64,000 bases of DNA from JAWVFM01 sp963841455 (GCA_963841455.1 CAWJCU010000001.1:310001-374000); one strand, 5' to 3'; positions 30,764-39,496 are shown, counted from the stretch's first letter. Numbers and translations: made by a program. Notes: generated from the sequence alone by a model not told the origin.

Positions 30764-32079
30764 CTAGCGAAGCGGGCCGCGGGTGTAGATGTCCGTCGCT
30801 GAGTCGCCTGATCTGGGACAAGGTTCGTGGCGCGGGAGTCGAAGGCGACGAAGCGTCCGTCGCGCGGATATCGGCGGGCAGCGACGACCCGGCGTCGGCG
30901 CTGGTCCCGGCATCGTTCAGGTCGACCTCCTGGGTGGCGGGCGCCGCCGCGCCCGGAGTACAGGAAGACGTGTGAGTTGCCTACCTGGCCGGGCGTAATG
31001 TTCGTCGCGTCGCGGAACCAGTAGGCCACGTAGCCGCCGTGGTTCGAGATCGCCGCGTCACGGCTTCAGCCTGTTCGCCTGACCCCCGTCACGCCGTGAC
31101 GCTGACCCGCGTCGTCCTGCCCTTGGTCAGGTCGCGGAGGAAGACGTCGAAGCGCGTTATTCGTGTCTCCCTTGACGAGGTTCGTCGCCTTGGACTCGAA
31201 GGCGACGTACCGCCCGTCGCCCGAGATGACCGGGTGCGAGCTGAGGCCGTCGCCCACCCGCCCCGACGAGCTCAGGCTGGCCACGACGGTCTTTTTCGTC
31301 ATCAGGTCGCGGACGAAGATCTGCCAACCGGTGCTCCGGCCCTTGACGAGGTTCGTGCCGCGCGAGGCAAACGCGATCAGCCTCCCGTTCGCCGACACGG
31401 AGGGCTTGTGGCACTCGCCGTTGCCGGGCTTGCCGGTGGGGCTGACGTTGACCTGAACCGTCCTGCCCGTCTTCATGTCGTGCACGTACTCGTTGCGGCT
31501 CGCCTTCGGCTTGGCCGGCGTGAGGTTCGTGGCGCTGGAGCTGAAGGTCAGGACGTCGCCGTCGTTCGAGATCGACGGGCTGGCGCTGTCGCCGTTCGCC
31601 TGCTTGCCCTTCGAGTTGACGTCGACGCGGTGGGTCTTGCCCGTCTTCATGTCGTGCCAGTAGACGGCCTCGCTGCGGTTTCGGTCGTCCGGCACGAGGT
31701 TGTGCGCCTGCGAGCTGAATGCGACGTAGCGGCCGTTGGCCGAGATAGCCGGCTCGTAGGAGTACCCGTCGCCCGCAACGCCGGCCGAGCTCTCGCTCAC
31801 GAGCCGAGTGGTGCCGGTCTGCCTGTCGTAGAGGTAGACGTCGGACTGGTTGTGGCCGCCGCCAACGCCCGGAATGATGTTCGTCGCCGACGAGAAGTAG
31901 GCGACGAACCTGCCGTCGGCCGACACAGCGGGGCTGTAGCTCGGCTGGTTCGTCTCCCCGCCGCTGGGCGTCACGCTCACGCGCTGCGTCCCTGCGCTCG
32001 CGGCCAGCGCGGTTCCGGCGATTGCCAGCAACGCCCCAGGAAGGCATGCAGCGATACCGCGTGTGAGCCCCACTCCCAT
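30764..32079 (-). CDS. Secreted PD40/TolB-like beta-propeller protein, frameshifted
   Basis: The product is about 435 residues with a signal peptide (CLPGALLAIAGTALAASAG). At least six repeats follow with the WD40-like PD40 pattern, for example SPAVSADGRFVAYFSSATNI, EPAISANGRYVAFSSQAHNL and HPVISGDGRYVAFESKATNL, separated by a DV-L-D-TG-T strand. The frame breaks near 31160 and again near 31030-30900. A corrected last frame ends TDIYTRGPLR before a stop at 30764. The repeats form an extracellular propeller of unknown ligand. Its start is 39 nt from the divergent rhomboid-like gene. Confidence 0.75.
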
Positions 32080-32118
32080 AAGCGTCGCACACCCCGCGCC
32101 GGGGTTATCCTCGGTTGG

Positions 32119-32940
32119 GTGAGCACGCCGGAGCTCAGCGTCGTATGCCGCAGCTGCGGCTCCGAGGTGAGCCCGTACGTCACCGAATGCCCCTACTGCG
32201 GGGCACGGCTGCGGCGGAGGGCGCCGAAGCTCGAGCGCGGGGAGGGGGACGAGCTTCGTCCCCAGGAGTCGCTGCGGGAGCGGCGGAAGCGGGCTCTGCG
32301 CGAGCGCCGCGCCAGCCGCGGCCGCTCGCGGCCGCGGCTCGCCCTCGCCGCGGACCGCCCCTACGCGACGATCGTGGCAATCGCCGCGCCGGCGGTCCTG
32401 GTCGTGGTCCAGCGGGCGGGCGGCTACACGATCTTCGACGTCGGCGCGATCGGCCACGGCGTCTTCCTCGGCCAGTCCGAGTTCGCCGATGCCTGGCGCT
32501 ATCTCACCGCGCCCGTTCGTCTACGAGCACCTCGGATACCTGTTCGTCGTCTGCTTGGCGCTCGCGATCTTCGGCTCCGGCGTCGAGCGGCGCATCGGCG
32601 TGCCGCTGACCGCTCTCCTCTACGTCGCGTGCGGGTCGCTCGGAATGCTCGCCGCGGTGGGCATCGACAACGCGCTCTCCGACGGCGTGCTGGTCAGTCG
32701 CCGGCGGCAACGGGGTCGCGCTCGGGCGCGATCGCCGCCTGGGCGATGCTCCGCCGCGCCGAGTGCCTGCGCGACCCCGGCGAGACCTTCGACCAGATCG
32801 GCGTCGTCGTCGCGTCCTGCGTGGTGCTCCTGCTGCCGGTCTTCGAGGACCTGGCGTCGCCATGGGCGGGCGTGGTGGGCGGCGCGGTCGGCCTGCTCGC
32901 GGGCGCGCTCGCGGCGCGGGTCGTGGCGCCGGCGGAGTAG
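32119..32940 (+). CDS. Zinc-ribbon plus rhomboid-like membrane protein lacking catalytic residues, frameshifted
   Basis: The product is about 273 residues from a GTG preceded by TATCCT. Residues 9-30 are a zinc ribbon (CRSCG and CPYCG), followed by a basic linker. Rhomboid-type membrane helices begin at about residue 78, with HLGYLFVVCLALAIFGSGVE the usual helix-2 region. The frame changes near 32510, 32695 and 32727. After correction the Gly-x-Ser-Gly active site reads GGNG (Asn for Ser), and the last helix reads WAGVVGGAVGLLAG with no catalytic His. It therefore looks like a rhomboid pseudoprotease. A sequence error could mimic the Asn, but not both losses. Confidence 0.72.
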   Translation: MSTPELSVVCRSCGSEVSPYVTECPYCGARLRRRAPKLERGEGDELRPQESLRERRKRALRERRASRGRSRPRLALAADRPYATIVAIAAPAVLVVVQRAGGYTIFDVGAIGHGVFLGQSEFADAWRYLTAPVRLRAPRIPVRRLLGARDLRLRRRAAHRRAADRSPLRRVRVARNARRGGHRQRALRRRAGQSPAATGSRSGAIAAWAMLRRAECLRDPGETFDQIGVVVASCVVLLLPVFEDLASPWAGVVGGAVGLLAGALAARVVAPAE

Positions 32941-33059
32941 CGCGCCGCTCGGCGGGCCCCCGGCCGCAGCCCCGCCACGGTCGCCCCGCCGTGCTCGCCC
33001 CGCGGCTGGTCAGATTGTGGAAGGGCGGTAGGCCGGCCGAGGGGCGAAGACAGTCGGCC

Positions 33060-33098
33060 TTGTCGCCTTATGGGTGGTATGCGCCCAAAAGGCGACAA
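33060..33098. promoter_or_regulatory. Inverted repeat spanning the start of the DUF559 gene
   Basis: TTGTCGCC (33060-33067) and GGCGACAA (33091-33098) are exact inverses. With flanking bases (CCTT..TTATGGG against CCCAAAAGG..AAGG) they form a stem of about 15 bp. The candidate ATGs at 33070 and 33079 lie inside it. It could be an operator for the gene's own winged-helix domain or a translation-blocking hairpin. Confidence 0.5.
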
Positions 33099-33931
33099 AG
33101 GCGGCCCCGATCGTCTGCTCGCCGCAGCTCGCAGCTCGCCAGCACGCGGTCTGTACGACGTCGACGAGCTCATCGCCTGCGGGCTCACCCGCGAAGCGCG
33201 ATCGACCGCCGTCGCGCCGCCGGGCGGCTGCACCGCATCCACCAGGGCGTCTACGCAGTGGGCCACGCAAGGCTCACCCAGCAGGGCATCTGGATAGCGG
33301 CGGTCAAGGCCTGCGGCCCCAAGGCGGCCCTGAGCCACCAAAGCGCGGCCCAGCTTTGGAAGCTCCTCCCCCTAGCTGCCCACCCCGGCCCGGTCGAGGT
33401 CACGGTCTCGGGCACCCGGGCAAAGGTCAGCGTCGGGGCATCCACCTCCACCGCTCGAGCACGCTGACCCGCAAGCAGTCGACCATCCGCGACGAGATCC
33501 CGGTCACGAACCCAGCCCGCACCCTCGCCGACCTGCGCCGCGTCCTGCCGCTCGACGCCTGGGAGGACGCGATCGACCGAGCCCGAGTCCTCTCGCTGCC
33601 GATCGGCGCGCTCACATCGACCGAGCCGACCCGAAGCCGCTTCGAGCGCCGGATGCTCGCCCTCTGCCGCCGCCACCGCCTGCCGAAGCCGGAGGTGAAC
33701 GCCCGAGTCGGACCCTTCCTCGTTGACTTCCTCTGGCGAGTCCAGCGCCTCATCGTCGAGGCCGACTCCTTCGAGCACCACCGCGACCGCGCGGCCTTCG
33801 AGGCCGACCGGGCCCGCGACGCGGAGCTCGCGCTCATCGGCTACCGGGTCGTGCGCTTCACGTGGCGGCGGGTGCGGGACGATCCGGCGGGGGTGGCGGC
33901 GACGATCCGCCGGCTGCTTCGCGCCCAATAG
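33079..33931 (+). CDS. AbiEi-like winged-helix plus DUF559 protein, frameshifted
   Basis: The product is about 283 residues after joining three frames. The N-terminal segment (LYDVDELIACGLTREAIDRR, HRIHQGVYAVGHARLTQQG) is the winged-helix and domain typical of type IV antitoxin AbiEi-like proteins. The C-terminus is a DUF559/VSR-like PD-(D/E)xK fold (VGPFLVDFLWRVQRLIVEAD, then a helix and YRVVRFTWRRV). Frame changes fall near 33205 and 33435. Such proteins are common and multi-copy in actinomycetes with unproven function. An inverted repeat surrounds the start, and a truncated relative sits downstream of the tRNA at 41.3 kb. Confidence 0.72.
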
Positions 33932-33942
33932 CCTTCGGCGCC

Positions 33943-34637
33943 GTGCCCGACAAGTTCACCGCGCTCACGCCGGCGCTCCACGACTACCTCGTCGCCCACT
34001 CGGGCCCGCCGGACGACCTGCTCGACCGTCTCGCCGCCGAGACCGAGGAGGCCACCGACGTCGCGATCATGCAGATCGCGCCGGAGCAGGGCGCCCTCAT
34101 GGGGCTGCTCGCCCGCGCGATCGGCGCGCGCCGGGCCCTCGAGCTCGGCACGTTCACCGGCTACTCGGCCATCTGCGTGGCCCGCGCCCTCCCGACGACG
34201 GGGAGCTCATCGCCTGCGACGTGAGCGAGGAGTGGACCGCCATCGCCCGCCGGTACTGGGAGGAGGCGGGGCTCGCCGACCGCATCGACCTGCGGCTCGG
34301 CCCCGCCCTCGACACCCTCGCCGAGCTCCGCGGCGGCGAGCCCTTCGACTTCGCCTTCATCGACGCCGACAAGACGAGCTACCCCGACTACTGGGAGGCG
34401 GTGGTCGAGCTCCTGCGCCCCGGCGGAATCGCGATCGTCGACAACGTGCTCTACGGCGGCGAGGTCGCGGAGGCGCTCGACGGGACCGACCCGATGCGCC
34501 CGCACGTGGGCTCCTCTGAGCGGAGCCCCTCGCTCGAGGCGATCCTTCGCACCAACGAGATGATCACCGCCGACGAGCGGGTCGAGTCGGTGATGCTCGG
34601 CGTCGCCGACGGGATCACGATCGCGCTTCGGCGCTGA
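33943..34637 (+). CDS. SAM-dependent O-methyltransferase (CCoAOMT-like), one frameshift
   Basis: The product is about 231 residues from GTG 33943. Landmarks are the SAM motif LELGTFTGYSAICVARALP, then after correction DDGELIACDVSEEW, the metal/catalytic loop FDFAFIDADKTSYPDYWE, and GGIAIVDNVLYGGEVAE. This family methylates hydroxyls of small aromatic or other molecules using a divalent metal. The frame breaks at about 34190: CCC needs one further C to read LPDDGEL, a family-typical turn. It starts 11 nt after the DUF559 stop. Confidence 0.85.
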
Positions 34638-34645
34638 GGACGCGG

Positions 34646-35430
34646 ATGGAGCACGGGTAGGCCATCGAGCTTCAGCGGCGCGGCCTCGAGGCGTTCTACC
34701 GCGTCATCGCCCGCGCCGGTGACGGCTCCCGCCTGCACGAGTTCCCAGGCGTGATCGCCGTGCTCCGTGCCCGCCTGCCCGACCCGCTCGTTCCCCAACT
34801 GCGGTCGTCTACGAGCGCGCCGAGGACCTTTCGGCCGCGCTCGACCCGCTCGCCACCGAGTACCGCCACGAGGGGATCGAGGCGTGGACGGTCTGGGTGC
34901 CCGAGGGCGAGACGCGCGCGGCGCGGATCCTCTCCGAGGCGGGTCATCACCTCGACGCGACGCCGACCGCGATGGCGATCGAGCTTGCCGACCTCGCCGA
35001 GCCGGGAGCCGAGGAGGCCGGGCTCGACTGGGACGACGAGGCGACCCCCGCGGAGATGGGGCGGCTCAACGACCTCGCCTACGGCTGGGAGGGCGGTGGC
35101 TTCGCCGGTGCGTTCACGCGGAACCCCGAGCCGGACCGCCTGCGCTTGTTCCGCGCCCGCGTCGATGGCGAGCTCGCCTGCGTCGCCGCCACGCTGGACG
35201 TCGAGGACGACTGCCTGCTGGCGATGGTCGCCACCGACCCGGCCCACCGGGGCGCGGGCCTCGCCCGCCGCCTCTGCCGCGTCGCCCTCGCCGCCGCGGC
35301 CGAACGCGGGCTGAGGACGTCGAGCCTCCAGGCCTCGCCGCTCGGCCGTCCCGTCTACGACCGCCTGGGCTACGAGAGCTTCGGCGCGATCCAGATGTGG
35401 GAGCGGCGGGTGGGTCATGAGGTGCTTTAG
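34646..35430 (+). CDS. GNAT-family N-acetyltransferase, N-terminus disrupted
   Basis: The C-terminal 177 residues (from 34897) are an intact GNAT domain. The acetyl-CoA loop is MVATDPAHRGAGLARRLCRV, followed by SPLGRPVYDRLGYESFG, the standard final strand-helix. Upstream, coherent peptide (LQRRGLEAFYRVIARAG, then VVYERAEDLSAALDPLATEY) continues in other frames. An in-frame TAG at 34658 and a frame change near 34802 interrupt it. The full protein would be about 255 residues, with an N-terminal GNAT-like half. The substrate is unknown. It may be co-transcribed with the methyltransferase. Confidence 0.72.
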
Positions 35431-35449
35431 CACCGAAAGAGGCACGTAG

Positions 35450-35815
35450 GTGGCGAAGCCACCGCGTGAGATTCCCTACTCCGACGAGGAGATCGAGGCC
35501 GCCGTCCAGGCCCTTTCGGATCGCGCGCGCTTCCGTGAGGCGGAATCCGTCGTCGCCCGTGCCGCCCCGCAGCTCCAGAGCATCCTCGCCGAGGCGCTCG
35601 CCGACGGCGGCTGGTTCGAGGAGTCGCACGACGACGAGGTCCGCAAGGCGGCGACGGCGCCGGGCGATGACGCGGCGCGAATCACCGCCGTCCAGACCCT
35701 TCTGGCGGAGGAGACGAGGATGGGGATGCTCGTCGGGGTAGCCATAGGATGGGCGCTCGCGACCGAGCTGCGCGCCGGCGCTGACGACACGACGACCAAG
35801 GAGACACCCGAATGA
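35450..35815 (+). CDS. Hypothetical helical protein upstream of a metallo-hydrolase
   Basis: The 121-residue product starts at GTG 35450. It is mostly charged helices (YSDEEIEAAVQALSDRARFR) and ends with a short hydrophobic helix (MGMLVGVAIGWALATEL). No cysteine or catalytic motif is evident and the family is not recognised. Its stop overlaps the ATG of the metallo-hydrolase (ATGA-type, 4 nt), which indicates translational coupling and perhaps a shared task. Confidence 0.65.
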   Translation: MAKPPREIPYSDEEIEAAVQALSDRARFREAESVVARAAPQLQSILAEALADGGWFEESHDDEVRKAATAPGDDAARITAVQTLLAEETRMGMLVGVAIGWALATELRAGADDTTTKETPE

Positions 35816-36531
35816 CCGACGTCCGCTTCCTCGGCCAGTCCTGCTTCGAGCTCACCGACGGCTCGACTCGCGTGCTGATCGACCCCTTCCTGAAGCCCAA
35901 CAACCCGATCTCGCCCGTCACAGCCGACGAGCTGGAGGACCCGACGCAGATCCTCGTAACCCACGGCCACGCCGACCACGTCGCCGACGCCGCCGGTATC
36001 GCGATCCGTGCCGGCGCTCCCGTCGCCGCCATCGTCGAGCTCGCGCACTGGTTCGACGCGCTCGGCGTCGAGGAGACCTCGGACCCCAACCTCGGCGGCA
36101 CGGTCACCTTCGACGGCGGCTGGGCGAAGCTCGTGCAGGCGCTCCACACGAGCACGGCCCCCGGCAAGGGCGATGACCCCTTCAGCGCCGAGACCGGCGT
36201 CGTGATCGGCCAGGCCGCCGGCTGGGTCGTGAACGTGGGCGGCACGACCTTCTACCACCTCGGCGACACCTGCCTGTTCAGCGACATGAGGCTGATCGCC
36301 GACCGCACCCCCGTCGACGTGGCGCTGGTGCCGATCGGCGGCCACTACACGATGGACCGCCACGACGCCGTGGTGGCGGTCGACATGATCGCCCCGAAGC
36401 TCGTGATCCCGATGCACTACAACACCTTCCCGCCGATCGAGACCGACGCGGAGGCGTTCAAGTCAGACGTGGAGTCGCAGACCTCGGCGGAGTGCGTGGT
36501 GCTCGACCCGGGGGAGACCCACTCGGTCTAG
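35812..36531 (+). CDS. UPF0173-type metal-dependent hydrolase (metallo-beta-lactamase fold)
   Basis: The 239-residue product has the fold's metal-binding motif THGHADHV at about residue 50, and the later ligands in FYHLGDTCLFSDM and IPMHYNTFPP. VRFLGQSCFELTDGSTRVLIDPFL is the family start of UPF0173/UlaG-like hydrolases. The residues expected to bind two metal ions are all present, so activity is likely. The substrate is unassigned in this family. The gene is coupled to the helical protein upstream. Confidence 0.88.
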   Translation: MTDVRFLGQSCFELTDGSTRVLIDPFLKPNNPISPVTADELEDPTQILVTHGHADHVADAAGIAIRAGAPVAAIVELAHWFDALGVEETSDPNLGGTVTFDGGWAKLVQALHTSTAPGKGDDPFSAETGVVIGQAAGWVVNVGGTTFYHLGDTCLFSDMRLIADRTPVDVALVPIGGHYTMDRHDAVVAVDMIAPKLVIPMHYNTFPPIETDAEAFKSDVESQTSAECVVLDPGETHSV

Positions 36532-36725
36532 GAGGCCTGGGGGCCGCGCTGGAACCAGGCCGAGCGGTCCCGCCAGTCGTGTGCCATCAAGGCGAAACCG
36601 GCGCCCGCAAGCAAGGCGCCGGTCAAGCCATGATGAAGTCGCTGGCTACCTATCCAGACGCGTCGGCGAGCGGCGTCGTAGCTGACAAAGCCGTGGGCAT
36701 AGTTGTGGATGCTTGGGCCTGACAT
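36528..36725 (-). CDS. Small hypothetical protein with one hydrophobic helix
   Basis: The 65-residue frame has a basic, aromatic N-terminus (SIHNYAHGFVSYDAARRRV) and a hydrophobic stretch (LTGALLAGAGFALMAHDW). It ends over the stop of the hydrolase gene (4-nt convergent overlap) and fills an otherwise empty 266-bp gap. Codon third positions are GC-rich as in neighbours. No homologue is recognised; it may be a spurious frame. Confidence 0.45.
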   Translation of the reverse strand: MSGPSIHNYAHGFVSYDAARRRVWIGSQRLHHGLTGALLAGAGFALMAHDWRDRSAWFQRGPQAS

Positions 36726-36797
36726 CTGATCGTCCTCACCTCGTTCTGGCCCCTATATCGACCGGCGGCCAGACCCCCTTTAGTACGCTGCGGGCAC

Positions 36798-37706
36798 GTG
36801 GAGACGCTCACTTCGATCGCCGAACGCGAGGACTTCCTCGCCACCTCGGATCCCGCGCTCGAGGCGTCAGCAGACCGCGGCAAGGCCAACCTTCTGAGCT
36901 ACGTCCAGCTCTACGAGCTCTGGGAGCGCCAGCAGTGGGCCACCCAGGACATCGACTTCAGCCAGGACCGCATCGACTGGCACGAGCGCATCCCCGACGA
37001 CGAGAAGGTCCAGCGCCTCTTCGGCCTGTCGGCGTTCTTCACCGGCGAGCAGCGGGTCACCGATGAGCTCGGGCCCATCATGCGCGCCTGCCCGTCCGAG
37101 GAGCAGCGGATCTTCCTCTCGACGCAGATCGCCGACGAGGCTCGCCACGTGCAGTTCTTCAACCGGTTCTTCGCCGAGGTCGGCGTGCTCGACGGCACGG
37201 ACGGCGTCGCCGACCGCCTACGGGCAACCGAGGAGAACCTCACCGACTCCTTCACCCGGCTCTTCGACGAGATGCTCACCGGCAAGGTTGACCGCCTGGC
37301 CGCCGAGCCCGAGGACACCGAGACGCTCGTCGAGGCGGTGACCCTCTACCACATGATCATCGAGGGGGCCCTGGCTCTCACCGGGCAGCACTACATCATC
37401 GAATACAACACGAGCGTGGGCACGCTTCCGGGCTTCGTCGAGGGCTTCTCGAACGTCGCCCGCGACGAGCATCGCCACATCGCCTTCGGTGTGCGCTTCC
37501 TGACCGACATGGCGGCCGCGGACGACCGCTACCGCGCGGCCATCCAGCGCACCATGGCCGAGTCGCTCCCGGTGGCGGACCAGGTGCTCGACCCGCCGTG
37601 GCCCGAGGAGGAGGATTCGGAGATCTTCGGCGCCAACCGCGAGGAGACGCACGACTTCGCGGCCCAGGCCCTCGCCCGTCGCCTCAAGGTCATCGGCCTC
37701 GCCTGA
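36798..37706 (+). CDS. R2-like ligand-binding oxidase (R2lox) / class I RNR beta-like protein
   Basis: The 302-residue ferritin-like four-helix protein has all six metal ligands of the R2 superfamily: E84, E114 and H117 (DEARHVQFF), E189, E224 and H227 (RDEHRHIAF). V87 is three residues after the first Glu, and Y184 is five before E189. These are the positions of the Val-Tyr crosslink in mycobacterial R2lox. Position H117+4, where the R2 radical tyrosine sits, is Phe121. With no nrdA beside it, R2lox (a Mn/Fe oxidase of unknown substrate) is the better call than ribonucleotide reductase. TACGCT lies 8 nt before the GTG. Confidence 0.82.
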   Translation: METLTSIAEREDFLATSDPALEASADRGKANLLSYVQLYELWERQQWATQDIDFSQDRIDWHERIPDDEKVQRLFGLSAFFTGEQRVTDELGPIMRACPSEEQRIFLSTQIADEARHVQFFNRFFAEVGVLDGTDGVADRLRATEENLTDSFTRLFDEMLTGKVDRLAAEPEDTETLVEAVTLYHMIIEGALALTGQHYIIEYNTSVGTLPGFVEGFSNVARDEHRHIAFGVRFLTDMAAADDRYRAAIQRTMAESLPVADQVLDPPWPEEEDSEIFGANREETHDFAAQALARRLKVIGLA

Positions 37707-37714
37707 GGCTCAAT

Positions 37715-37743
37715 CGATCGGTGGGGTGCATCCCATCCGATCG
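37715..37743 (+). terminator. Hairpin after the R2lox-like gene
   Basis: CGATCGG-TGGG and CCCA-T-CCGATCG form an 11-bp stem with a one-base bulge and a 6-nt loop, 8 nt after the stop. The downstream sequence is only moderately T-rich (ATTCAGGAATTT), so this is a probable but weak intrinsic terminator. Confidence 0.5.
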
Positions 37744-37823
37744 GCCGACTGAGAATCATTCAGGAATTTGGCCGCCTGGCTGATGTACCGGTGTGCCAGT
37801 TCGGGCAGTCTTCAGCCATCCCT

Positions 37824-37852
37824 ACCCCCCGAGCCGTGGGGGGTGGAGGGGG
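37824..37852 (+). promoter_or_regulatory. C6/G6 hairpin and strong ribosome site
   Basis: ACCCCCC and GGGGGGT (37824-37830 and 37838-37844) form a 7-bp stem with a 7-nt loop. It is followed at once by GGAGGGGG, a very purine-rich ribosome-binding site ending 5 nt before an ATG at 37858. The hairpin could control access to that site. Confidence 0.4.
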
Positions 37853-37857
37853 ACCAC

Positions 37858-38022
37858 ATGGGAGAACAGCGGATGTCGATTCCCTACGTCGCGCTAGGCC
37901 GCCGGCTGGATGCCTATGCGGTGCGCGGCACGTCCCTCGAAGCCCTTTGCGGCGTCCTGGAAGCCCGGGTCGAGGTCATATATCCCTCCTCGGCCGTTAC
38001 GGGCGACCTATCCCGTACCTAG
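37858..38022 (+). CDS. Candidate 54-residue small protein
   Basis: This short frame fills the 396-base gap between the R2lox-like gene and the response regulator. It follows the best Shine-Dalgarno sequence in the region. The peptide (YVALGRRLDAYAVRGTSLEA, then LCGVLEARVEVIYP) is plausible as a small soluble protein but matches nothing I recognise. It is bounded by hairpins on both sides. It may instead be a leader or non-coding RNA. Confidence 0.35.
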   Translation: MGEQRMSIPYVALGRRLDAYAVRGTSLEALCGVLEARVEVIYPSSAVTGDLSRT

Positions 38023-38069
38023 TCGTCTCAGGTCGGAGTCAAGGATGGCTCCGACCTGAGACCCTAGGT
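38018..38069 (+). terminator. Long hairpin after the small ORF
   Basis: GTCTCAGGTCGGAG (38025-38038) pairs perfectly with CTCCGACCTGAGAC (38049-38062) across a 10-nt loop. Outside it ACCTAG pairs with CTAGGT after a small internal loop. No T run follows, so termination would need a factor; a regulatory RNA structure is an alternative. Confidence 0.55.
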
Positions 38070-38102
38070 GCAGGTATTGCCGCGTAGACTCGGCCGCAGG
38101 TT

Positions 38103-38753
38103 ATGAGCACGAGGGATCCGCGCGTACGCGTTCTGGTTGCCGACGACCATCCGATCTATCGAGAGGGGATCGTCCGGGCGGTGAACGAGCGCCCCGACCT
38201 CGAGCTCGTGGGCGAGGCAGCCGACGGCCGTGAGGCGCTCGAGGAGATCAAGCGCGTCGACCCCGACGTGGCGGTGCTCGACATCCGGATGCCGGGGCTC
38301 GACGGCACCCAGGTCCTCGGAGCGATCCGGCGCGATGGCCTGAACGCCGCGGTTCTCTTCCTCTCCGCGTTCATGGAGCCCGACCTCGCCTACAGGACCG
38401 TCGCCGAGGGCGCCAGCGGCTACCTCTCGAAGGAGGCCTCGCGGCAGGAGATCTGCGACGCCATCGCCGCCGTCGCGCGTGGCGGCACGGCGTTCGCAAG
38501 CGAGGTGCAGGAGGGCCTTCAGAGCGCGGTCCGCAATCGCGGAAGGACCGACGGCGCCCCGGCGCTGACGGACCGCGAGCACCAGGTCCTGCGCCTGGTC
38601 GCAGAGGGCCTGACGGCGCCGCAGATCGGCGCCGAGATCAATCTCAGCCCCGCGACCGTGAAGACCCACCTGCACACGCTCTACGAGAAGCTCGGCGTCT
38701 CCGACAGGGCCGCGGCCGTGGCCGAGGGGATGCGCCGCGGGCTCGTCGAATAG
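38103..38753 (+). CDS. NarL/LuxR-family response regulator
   Basis: The 216-residue product has a receiver domain (VLVADDHPIYREGI) with the phosphoacceptor Asp60 in VAVLDIRMPG, the switch Ser in LFLSAF and the conserved Lys in YLSKEAS. The LuxR-type HTH (about 153-210) contains LTDREHQVLRLVAEGLT and ATVKTHLHTLYEKLGV. It binds DNA as a phosphorylated dimer. TAGACT lies 12 nt before the ATG. The partner histidine kinase begins 26 nt downstream, so this is a complete two-component system of unknown signal. Confidence 0.92.
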   Translation: MSTRDPRVRVLVADDHPIYREGIVRAVNERPDLELVGEAADGREALEEIKRVDPDVAVLDIRMPGLDGTQVLGAIRRDGLNAAVLFLSAFMEPDLAYRTVAEGASGYLSKEASRQEICDAIAAVARGGTAFASEVQEGLQSAVRNRGRTDGAPALTDREHQVLRLVAEGLTAPQIGAEINLSPATVKTHLHTLYEKLGVSDRAAAVAEGMRRGLVE

Positions 38754-38779
38754 GCGGCGCGGGGCCGGCGCCACAGATA

Positions 38780-39496
38780 GTGGTCATCGCCCTCGCGATC
38801 GCCGTCGTCATCCTGGCGGCGCTCTGCGCCTACCTCGCAATTGCGCTCTCGCGCTCCCGTGCCCGGCAGGCCGACCTCGAGGCGCTCGTCGGCTCGGTGC
38901 TCGACGCCGACGAGGAGATCCGCCGCCAGACGGCCCAGCTGCTCCACGACGAGGCGCTCCAGAGCCTCCTCGCCGCCAACCAGGAGTTGATGGAGGCGGC
39001 CCCAGGCCGCGTCGGCGTGACCCGGGCCCACGAGGTGGTCTCGCGCTCCATCGTCGACCTGCGCGAAGCGGTGGGATCCCTTCACCCGGTGACGCTGGCG
39101 GCGGGCGGGCTCGAGGCGGCGCTTTCCGCCGTGGCGCGCCGCGTCGCCCGCCAGGGCGGCTTCGAGTACACGCTTCGGGTAGACCCTGCCGCCACCGAGC
39201 GCCAGGACGAGCTCATTCTCGCCGTCGCCCGCGAGCTGCTGACGAACGCTGCCAAGCACGCCCAGGCCTCGCGGGTCTCGGTGACGGTGGACCTGCGCGA
39301 GCCCGAGCTGGTGCTGGAGATCGTCGACGACGGCGTCGGCATCGACCCCAGCCGCCGCGAGTCCGCGCTGCACGAGGGACACATCGGCCTTGCCTCGGCC
39401 GCCTACAGGGCCGAGAAGGCGGGCGGTTCGCTGATGCTCAAGGCCGGCCCGGGCGGCGGTGGAACGCGCGCCGTGGCACGGGTGCCCAGCGGCTGA
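38780..39496 (+). CDS. HisKA_3-type sensor histidine kinase
   Basis: The 238-residue product has a single N-terminal membrane helix (about 2-24) and no extracytoplasmic sensor domain. The dimerisation helix has the phospho-accepting His56 in QLLHDEALQSLL. The HATPase domain shows the N box (ARELLTNAAKHAQAS), the G1 box (EIVDDGVGID) and the G2 region (HIGLASAAYRAEKAGG). It should phosphorylate the response regulator encoded just upstream. With almost no outer loop, the stimulus is probably membrane-based or comes from a partner. Confidence 0.9.
   Translation: MVIALAIAVVILAALCAYLAIALSRSRARQADLEALVGSVLDADEEIRRQTAQLLHDEALQSLLAANQELMEAAPGRVGVTRAHEVVSRSIVDLREAVGSLHPVTLAAGGLEAALSAVARRVARQGGFEYTLRVDPAATERQDELILAVARELLTNAAKHAQASRVSVTVDLREPELVLEIVDDGVGIDPSRRESALHEGHIGLASAAYRAEKAGGSLMLKAGPGGGGTRAVARVPSG

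Noticed and set aside
36798..37706. Annotation as ribonucleotide reductase beta subunit
   Set aside because: The radical tyrosine position is Phe, the R2lox Val/Tyr pair is present and no nrdA is adjacent; kept only as an alternative.
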